The notes below the pieces were generated by a model. The model did not search any database, was not told the origin of the DNA, and worked only from the letters and a program-made list of their open reading frames with translations. DNA of 64,000 bases from positions 15,252,001 to 15,316,000 of the forward strand of contig CM121342.1 in the NCBI GenBank assembly GCA_051530055.1, read 5' to 3'. This document shows, piece after piece, positions 57,701 to 64,000 of the stretch. Position numbers and translations under genes: made by a program. Origin of the DNA: Neoechinorhynchus agilis. Its lineage: Eukaryota; Acanthocephala. Numbering within the stretch: position 1 is the stretch's first letter; every line of letters begins with the position of its first letter.

Positions 57701-58474
57701 TACGAATATCCCTCAAGCAAATAGCTCCTAAACGTGCTTCTTTGCCCAAAAATAAAATTCGGATTTTTATGCATACTTAATAGATTGTTTCAAAACTTTT
57801 GGACATGGAAGCGCTAGTTTAGCTTACTATAGGTTCTTTATCAGAAGATTTAAAAGGCTTCTGCACCTAGTATAGTTTTTGATTTATTTTTACAAATACC
57901 TCTACCAATATTGTAATTGTAAAGATGTTATCCATAGATTGTTATGGTCAAGGCGAAGTAAAGAGAAGTAATTTAAAGTGTAAATAAAAAACTTAAACAA
58001 TTCTCAATAAGTCCCACGTAGAGGCACCCCAGCTTGATTGTTGCTCAAACAACACATTCGTCTAATTTCGCACGAAAACCGACATTGTTGCCACTGCGCC
58101 CGGAATTCCCAGCTATTCATAAATGCTAAAAATTTGAAAAGGTCGAATCTCAACTCTAACCAATATGACAACCATGGAAACGCTTTGATATAGAATGAGC
58201 TAAGGTAAAGGTTGTCTCTTAAATGAGTCTTACTAAGAAAATGAAGGGAGAACTCATAGCTGCTATAGTCACAAAATGTACAGTTTCAGATTATGCTAAT
58301 GAACTCTCGACCCTCGAAGAGGTAACTATTCGAATTCAAAATTAATGCACAGCTTTACTCCTGGACGTTTTCTGCTTTAATTTGGTGAAATGAAGCATTA
58401 AAACTATTGGAAATTCGTCAAAATGGAAAAGCATTTTTCGGTTTTGAAAAAGCTACGTCTTAATTCCGCACAAA
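54759..58474. other. Gene-free AT-rich region
   Basis: About 3.7 kb without a reading frame that I can support and without obvious copies of the repeats seen elsewhere. It could hold regulatory sequence for the ORP-like gene, but I cannot point to a site. Confidence 0.45.
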
Positions 58475-58742
58475 GTAAAAGTAAATCAATTTTATTCATC
58501 TCGCTCATCAAAATTTTTTAGTAATCAAAGGAATACTTCATTTGCGAGTTCGTGAAGGATTTTACTAGATAGAAAAATCTCGATTGCATTTTAAATGCAC
58601 AAATTAATATTGTGCGTATAAAATGTAATCGGGATTTTCCTATTTAGTAAAATCCTTCACGAACTCGCAAAAGAAGTACTGCATTGATAACTTAAAAATA
58701 TTTTTTTGATGAGAGAGATGAATAAAATTGATTTACTTTTAT
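58475..58742. repeat. 268 bp palindrome, MITE-like
   Basis: Two arms of about 130 bp pair almost throughout. The outer ends are GTAAAAGTAAATCAATTTTA and its complement, and the inner ends are AATGCACAA and TTGTGCGT around a few bases. Long pairing stretches include CGAGTTCGTGAAGGATTTTA. There is no coding capacity. It resembles a foldback or miniature inverted-repeat element; target duplications were not clear. Confidence 0.75.
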
Positions 58743-59644
58743 TCACATTGCCCTCATCAAAACAAACTATGGACAACATCTTTAGGAATAAAATAATACT
58801 GGTAGAAAAGCATTACTTAGCGTAAATGTTCTTCTTTTCACTCATAATCTTAAAAAAGGCGTTCCGCTGATTTGTGAAATCTGCTTAAACATTTCCTGCG
58901 ATAACTTGAAATGTATAATTACTGTCTTTTCGACAGGCTGATAGTAATTTCCGAATATTTTAAGTCAATATAAACAATTTTGTGTCTTTCTCTTCTTGTT
59001 CTATGTACATTTTATGGAATGAACAGAAATAACTTGTCAATCACTGAATAATTATTCGTGAGAGGGTCGATAAAACGTAATTCTAATTTAAAAGAAGTGG
59101 CTACGTTGAGCTGGCGAAAAGCTTTTGTGATTTACGTTTGCTTTGACAGTTGCTACGAGCAAGTTCCGATCGATATAATGAAAGCTTTTCGTAATGTAGA
59201 GACTATTTGTTAAGAACACGGAACTAGTCGAATTTGGGTTGTAGTGCACTTAAAACTAAAAGCACTAAGATTTTTGTTTATTTCATCCACTGCGTATCAG
59301 TTTTAAAAAACTGAGAACTCCGAACCACACATTTCTTTGTTCCAAAAATTCTCATTTGTTTGCTGGAAAAAGGAACAATATAGAAAATCTCACGAATTGC
59401 TTCTAGCAAACTTCCTTCCGGTAAATTCGGTACTCCCCTTGATGTGATTGTGCATAAATACGTAGCAAAAGTACAAAGAACAAACTAATTGAACTTGGAA
59501 ATTAAATGTTAATATTACGACGCTATGTAAGCATTGTATAGGTTTGCATTTAAGACCATAGCCAGCAGTCAACCGCAAAAACCGCTGAAAATTCCATTAG
59601 CGCCCAATAGTTTCGTAATCACTTTTTTAAATTTGGATCTTCAG
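58743..59644. other. No gene seen; upstream region of the ORP-like gene
   Basis: AT-rich, no supported frame. The 5' UTR and promoter of the gene starting near 59645 should lie here. Confidence 0.4.
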
Positions 59645-61636
59645 ATGCCCAGCACTTATATCCGGCTAACCGAATCGAGCAATAAAGTAGGTGATACATT
59701 TCGGAGGGGGAGCGTAAGGATCTTATTACATATACATAATTCAGTCAAAGTTATCTTCTTATTCATCCGGCACATCATCGTCGTCTGTCTCACGTGACAC
59801 ACCAGCGTCAAATCCTAAGAGACCTAACAATAGACGTTCCCGTCAAATCCTGGGAAAAAAGTCCCAGTCGAATACCAAGAAGAAGGCGTGTAGCTTTTTG
59901 CAATTTAAGACAGATAAAGACTTTAGTGTTCCGACTTATAGGACGTTTTTGGAGTCAATGAGATGGTTATAATGGTTGGATATAAACCATCGACAGGAAT
60001 CGATGGAAGCAATGCTCAAAAGAATGAGGAACTTGCTGGCCCTGTACGGGGAATGGCGATGAAGCGGCGAAAGAGGCCTTTGAAAGGATGGCATAATCGG
60101 TGTTATGTTCAATCTAGTCGTATTTATTTCAGCCTTTTAAAATTCCCAGGCACCGACAAAAATGGTCAATCGGATCAATAATCAAATTATTCGCTCAAAT
60201 TATTGTTTAGGTCTACATCCGGTACAAACTGGTGATGAACCCGACGAGGTTCGAAACGTCTTTAATAAATAATCATTTACCGGGTGTAAACCTAAACAAT
60301 AATTCCAATCACATTCCCCGGTACTTCACATATCGACAAATTCGCTCAAAATTCAGCAACCAGATTATATTATGTTCTGTAGACTTTAAATTAGACCATG
60401 AATTTTTTTTGTTGAGTTTTGTTCTAGCACACAACTACGTTATTAGTTGCACCGAAAAACTTTGTTTCGAAAATGAAATGTTTCAAGTCTTTTACTCGTC
60501 TCGTTGAAATATAAATTAAAACTTCAGCCAAACGATCTTTAATAAGAGTGTAATTTTGTTTAACGCGGAGCATATAAAGCACTAGTTAAGAATAGTTTCA
60601 TCGACGATCTTTTGTACAAGTTATTTCTACAGATTATCAGAGCGAGAAAATATTCTAGAAACACATTCTAATTAATTTGGATCGAACATAAAGCTTTTAA
60701 ACGTTACTTCGTGATTGAAGACGGATTTTTGCAGTATGGAAAACGTCCGCCCAATGATCCAAAGGTATCAGAAGATTCCGGAGAGTTGAATTCAACCTAC
60801 ACTTTAATCTTTTTAGTTCCGTTCAAAGATGCACGGTCACTGTGACTTGGCTCAATGTTTTATATCCTACGAAAAGAACGGAAATAGAATTTTCATCGAT
60901 ACTGGCGATGAGCCGATCATTATAAGGGTTTGTGTGTTTTCTGAGCAATCCTAAGCTTACGAGTAAAACGATAAGATAAAGAATCCCACTGCATTTTCCA
61001 CTTGGGTAACCCGAATAAACGCTCAAAGATTGTCCAGGCAGAAAAGACTCATGAATGAGCGGAATGATTCCATTGATACGTAAGTTGTTTGTTTAATATT
61101 TCATAGGTATTTTAAGAAACGACCTCCATGTAATGTTTTTTAATTACATAATAATTTTCTTATTTTCGAAGGAACTAATATCGTTGATTTTAATTTGACT
61201 TATTTTTTATTTCAGGATAAGTACATCAGTATACGACCGGTCGATAACTCTAAGGAACAAATTGTCATCGATATCGAACGAGATATCACAGCTTTCTTCA
61301 CTCGTGAATTCAGAATCTCTTGGAACAGAGGGAGAAGCGCGATTTGTGTCTAAAGCGAACGAAATTATCACTAGATTCATTAACCTGAGAATTTCTTTTG
61401 ACGAAGCCTTGCGAATCCAAACCCAGCAGGTATTTAAAATTGCACAATGTACGGTGAGTGTCTTTTAAAAACAAAATTAGGCTTCATTGGGTCCGTCAAC
61501 GATAGAAAGAATGGAATCGTTGTTCTTCGATGCTCGAGGTGATCTCTCCGATGATTCTGGTGAAAGCTCGGATGGCAAAGATAATGGCTTAGGAGAAAGG
61601 ACTCAGAACAGGAACTACCAAGTTTGCCAGTTGTGA
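59645..61636 (+). CDS. ORP3/6/7-like oxysterol-binding protein, PH-domain part
   Basis: Exons: 59645-59686, 59745 to about 59890, about 59942-60101, 60694-60764, 60817-60927, 60976-61079, 61216-61429, 61481-61636. From 59942 on, all phases agree. A Ser-rich basic N-terminus leads to a PH domain: MKRRKRPLKGWHNR (as KKRKWPLKGWHKR in ORP3/6/7), KRYFVIEDGFLQYGKRP, KMHGHCDL, RIFIDTG, and FSTWVTRINAQRLSRQ for the last helix. A helical stretch and an FFAT-like motif (ESLFFDARGDLSDDSGESSD, compare EFFDAxE) follow. The frame then stops, and no sterol-binding ORD domain is seen in the window. ORPs move lipids at ER contact sites, where FFAT binds VAP. This copy could be a short PH-FFAT protein, a truncated gene, or one with exons beyond a later Penelope insertion. 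Confidence 0.75.
60202..60300 (+). ncRNA. Hammerhead-ribozyme-like sequence in an ORP intron
   Basis: Stem I: 60202-60224 pairs with 60278-60300 over 23 nt with a couple of G-U or mismatch positions. Next come AAA, the box CTGGTGA (60229-60235), stem II GAACC/GGTTC (60237-60241 with 60248-60252), GAAA (60253-60256) and C-GTC (60258-60260), then TTT, which can pair with the AAA. ACGT at the cut site is self-complementary, as in minimal hammerheads that act as dimers. The only core deviation is G for A in the first box. It lies in the sense strand of the ORP-like gene's 592 bp intron. Confidence 0.6.
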
Positions 61637-61976
61637 TACATCAAAATCCGTGCGAGCACGTGCTTTTGTTAATATTCCACAAATTTGGTATTATTTGTAA
61701 GATTAGTCTTGATTTTAGAAGTCACATTGCCCGAGAAAAGACATACACAAGCGATATTTCAGTTCAAATGATTGATTACGTATTCTTAGAGAATATTTTT
61801 ACGGAAAAAGTGATAAACCTCATAACGGCACAGTAAAATGCTAGCCGTTCAGTTTAATGAATTGTCGCTTAAAAGAAAACAACACACATTTAAATCATCA
61901 ATAGAAAATCCTTCGGGTTAGTCAAAGTATAATAGTGGTGAAAATACTCCTGGTAATAGCAAATTTGATTTATCTG

Positions 61977-62013
61977 AGATATTTCGCGAGGTAACCTCGC
62001 CTCACCAGTCATC
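61977..62013 (-). ncRNA. Hammerhead-like motif, 3' flank of the Penelope element
   Basis: Minus strand: CTGGTGA, then GGCGAGG-TTA-CCTCGC, then GAAA and TATCTC. Both boxes are in the right order, with one change in the first box. The downstream GAGTATTTTC-type partner is found near 61945. Confidence 0.45.
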
Positions 62014-63167
62014 TAAAAATTCGTTTTCCCAATCATGTTTTAAGCTCGAGTGCGCGGGATCGCCAAACCCGAAGTTCGGGCCAATTATCCGCTCGAACCA
62101 CCTGTGCTCTACTGCGTTTTCTCCATGATTTTAGTATTGATTTTTAACACGTCGCTGGCTAGAAGTTTCAAGCTAAAATTCGCTTTATTTCCTTCCATTG
62201 TGTTGGACACAGCGATGCGTAAGGCCTTCAAAACAAGACGTCTTTTTAAGTTTTGCGCTATTTCTATAAAGTTGGTGCCACCAAAATCCGCTCGATGCTT
62301 GCATGCCTCTTGATGATTAGAAATTGCCGAGGAATGCTCAAATCGACTGCAGGCTTGCTTATGGTGAGCGACCCTTTTCTCAATGACTTGCATAGTTTGT
62401 CTGATATAGACTTTCTCACACTGTTCACAGTGCATTCTATATATCCCACGAGTCGGCTCAGTTTTACCCTTACTCTTGAATGTGCTTCTGAGAGCGATTC
62501 CTTTAGTATTGTATAGACGAATTCCAGTCTTATAATAGTGTAAATCATTTGATTCGTGTCATCATCAATGAAGTGCACTCTTTCGAAGCATATAGGCTCT
62601 GCAGAAGATTTGTTGTTGTTCGGATGGTATTTGCTGCCTCTGATTTTCCAGTCTATAATCCATTTGGGATATCCCCCCATTTTCCAGTTTCTGTACTATT
62701 TTCTCTGTGTCCCTAATCCATGCAAATCGAGTAGATGAGATAAGAGATGCTCTTCGGAAGTAGGACGTGACAGCCGAGATTTTATACCTCATCGGTTGGT
62801 GACTTGACCAGTGCGGTGGTCCCATAGTAAATTCTCCTTGCGATAAAGTGAAGTGCAACTTTGCCTTGTGCAGAACGCTTGACAAGGACGTCCAGGAACG
62901 AGAAGTCACCGTTGATGTTCTCTTCATTGACTGTCCACTGTATGCGCGGATCTTGACTGTTAAGTTCAGCATTTAGTGATACTTTGTTGTTGTTTGAATT
63001 AGTCAGAATGAATACATCGTCCACATAACGCCACCACCGATTTACATTACTATGAAGCTCCAAGAAAGTGGGCTCCCAATTCCGCATGTAGATGTCGGCC
63101 AAGGTCGGGGTTAATGGCGATCCCCCCGCGCACTCGAGCTTAAAACATGATTGGGAAAACGAATTTT

Positions 63168-63207
63168 TAGATGTCTGATAAGGCGAGGTTACCTCGCGAA
63201 ATATCTC
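63168..63207 (+). ncRNA. Hammerhead-like motif, 5' flank of the Penelope element
   Basis: CTGATAA, then GGCGAGG-TTA-CCTCGC, then GAAATATCTCC, with GGGAGTATT about 30 nt downstream able to form stem III. It is the inverted partner of 61977-62013. Stem I is not obvious here. Confidence 0.45.
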
Positions 63208-63260
63208 CAATAAATCAAATATGCTATTACCGGGAGTATTTTCACCACAATTATACACAT

Positions 63261-63425
63261 TTAAATGCTTTCTGAACACATTCCAAATAAACATTATACT
63301 TATTAATTTAACCATTTTTGTTGAAGTTCGCTAGCGTCAATTATGCGTTTCTTGCAAACAATAGACTTTTTGTCCGAATCCGTCGACAGTACCTTTCGCA
63401 TATCTGCGCAAAATCTTATGGATTT
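63261..63425. other. No gene seen; downstream flank of NAA20
   Basis: Should hold the 3' end and UTR of NAA20, and perhaps its last short exon. Confidence 0.3.
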
Positions 63426-63781
63426 TCAGTTAAAATAGAAGCACTGACCAACTGCAGTACAATCGTCGTTTCCATTCTCACTTGTATAATATTTTAAAAC
63501 TCGTCTGTATTCAATATATCCAAGTTTCTTGTACAGTTCAATAGCTGGTTGGTTTTTCGCACGAACGAATAAATCGATGAAGTAGCATTTTTTACTGTGT
63601 AAATGAGGAATTAGATCGAGGTGAGAGATTTCCGGATACCTACCTCTCACATGTTTCGTCAATTTTCTGCATCAAAATCGTAGATAGTCCCATTCGTCTA
63701 AATTCTGGTGCTATCGACAGAGCGGATATGTGTCCGTGTAAGTCTTCGCCGAATCCTTCGATCTTCGCCATCACTAGGATA
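63426..63781 (-). CDS. NAA20: N-terminal acetyltransferase B catalytic subunit (partial)
   Basis: NatB acetylates nascent proteins that start Met-Asp, Met-Glu or Met-Asn. Two exons are clear: 63781-63644 and 63594-63426, around a 49 bp intron, with phases matching. The first reads VMAKIEGFGEDLHGHISALS and IAPEFRRMGLSTILM, the GNAT core with the acetyl-CoA loop (RRMGL for R/QxxGxG/A). The second reads KKCYFIDLFVRAKNQPAIEL and YKKLGYIEYRRVLKYY, matching FVDLFVR and MYKxLGYxVYRxVxxYY of NAA20. The 5' exons lie above 63781 or beyond the window. A donor-like CAGTTG/GTCAGT near the end suggests a further 3' exon, since the usual acidic tail is missing. Identification is firm for the family and good for NAA20. 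Confidence 0.85.
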
Positions 63782-64000
63782 CTCAAAAAGTAGTCAAAGA
63801 CAGCGAGTAGCATCTTTGAGGCGCTTTATAATTTAAAAGCTCTAAGGATAAGAAAAAAAAGAAAATATTTCAAGTGCACCGGATCGACTTGCCGCGATTA
63901 AAGTTAACGTTATTACTTAATCGTTACAAATGTTCAATGTAAGTTTTTGGTATTTGGACAAAACAAACGACAATTGATTTATGAAATAGAAGATCTTATT
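63782..64000. other. NAA20 intron or upstream exon region
   Basis: The minus-strand frame stays open a little above 63781 (to a TATCCTTAG at 63842), but the residues do not match NAA20 well. I take most of this as intron, with earlier exons outside the window. Confidence 0.3.

Larger units (their letters stand above)
61935..63260 (-). mobile_element. Penelope-like element: RT and GIY-YIG endonuclease
   Basis: Minus strand: GGSPLTPTLADIYMRNWEP and WWRYVDDVFILTN (reverse transcriptase, 63.1-62.98 kb), IQWTVNEENINGDFSFLDVL, then a connector, then CEQCEKVYIRQTMQVIEKRV with HHKQACSRF and EACKHRADF (GIY-YIG endonuclease, 62.44-62.25 kb) and FIEIAQNLKRRLVLKALRIA. The element is flanked by inverted copies of about 135 bp, 61935-62070 and 63120-63255, each with a hammerhead-like motif. 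It is truncated at its 5' end and broken in a few places. It lies between the ORP-like gene and NAA20. Confidence 0.85.

Noticed and set aside
60823-61026. Minus-strand frame with a hydrophobic segment
   Set aside because: It lies antisense to two PH-domain exons of the ORP-like gene, whose frames, splice sites and motifs are all consistent.
1-64000. Bacterial contaminant, operons, CRISPR arrays or a Polinton-type element
   Set aside because: Spliced animal genes occur throughout the window. No short spaced repeats of CRISPR type and no protein-primed polymerase, capsid or packaging-ATPase motifs were seen.

Overview
This is an AT-rich stretch of a metazoan nuclear genome. Genes are split by GT-AG introns, most of them only about 41-58 bp long, and genes lie on both strands with no operon-like spacing. 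The host genes are animal ones: eIF5B, a TMEM45-family membrane protein, an aromatic amino-acid hydroxylase, an ORP3/6/7-like PH-domain protein and the NatB catalytic subunit NAA20. Tiny introns together with Penelope-like elements, Ty3/gypsy fossils and several non-LTR families suggest a small invertebrate. A nematode, perhaps of the Dorylaimia side, is my best guess, but this is inference.

1-21 kb is a mosaic of broken retroelements: RTE-type, APE-type and other LINEs, a Penelope-like element (PLE) fragment and three Ty3/gypsy fossils, some nested. One host gene sits in it, a two-exon four-TM protein at 5.0-5.6 kb, plus a possible small secreted protein at 8 kb. A 1.43 kb segment is duplicated almost exactly (1-1430 and 18094-19523).

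21.3-34.9 kb is the most striking region: a large inverted repeat with arms of about 4.5 kb (21284-25805 and 30354-34870) around a 4.5 kb unique centre. Each arm carries the same genes in mirror order: a small unidentified protein, a two-exon secreted sushi-like protein, a two-exon secreted protein, and the promoter plus signal peptide of a third secreted protein. The arms stop inside that third gene, just past the signal peptide, so its two copies share promoter and secretion signal but have different mature proteins. One is a long Gln/Tyr/Ser-rich tandem-repeat protein; the other is shorter and lacks the repeats. A related C-terminal domain and last exon show that they are paralogues. Some genes in the right arm are decaying and others are intact.

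35-42 kb holds a TMEM45-like gene, a decayed second copy of the four-TM gene inside a 1 kb duplication, and PLE and LINE debris. 41.8-46.4 kb holds eIF5B (four exons) head to head with a small unknown gene. 46.4-50.2 kb is mostly antisense LINE. 50.3-52.7 kb is a six-exon aromatic amino-acid hydroxylase with its full iron-binding triad. 54.8-59.6 kb looks gene-free apart from a large palindrome. 59.6-61.6 kb encodes an ORP-type PH domain with an FFAT-like motif but no sterol-binding domain in view. A PLE follows, and the window ends in NAA20 on the minus strand.

The main candidate for something undescribed, apart from the palindrome, is a scattered set of hammerhead-ribozyme-like sequences. 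The clearest (60202-60300) has long complementary outer arms, both conserved boxes, a stem II and a GTC at the expected place. Others lie at the ends of PLE fragments or in paired inverted form, and one permuted version lies in a dispersed SINE-like repeat.
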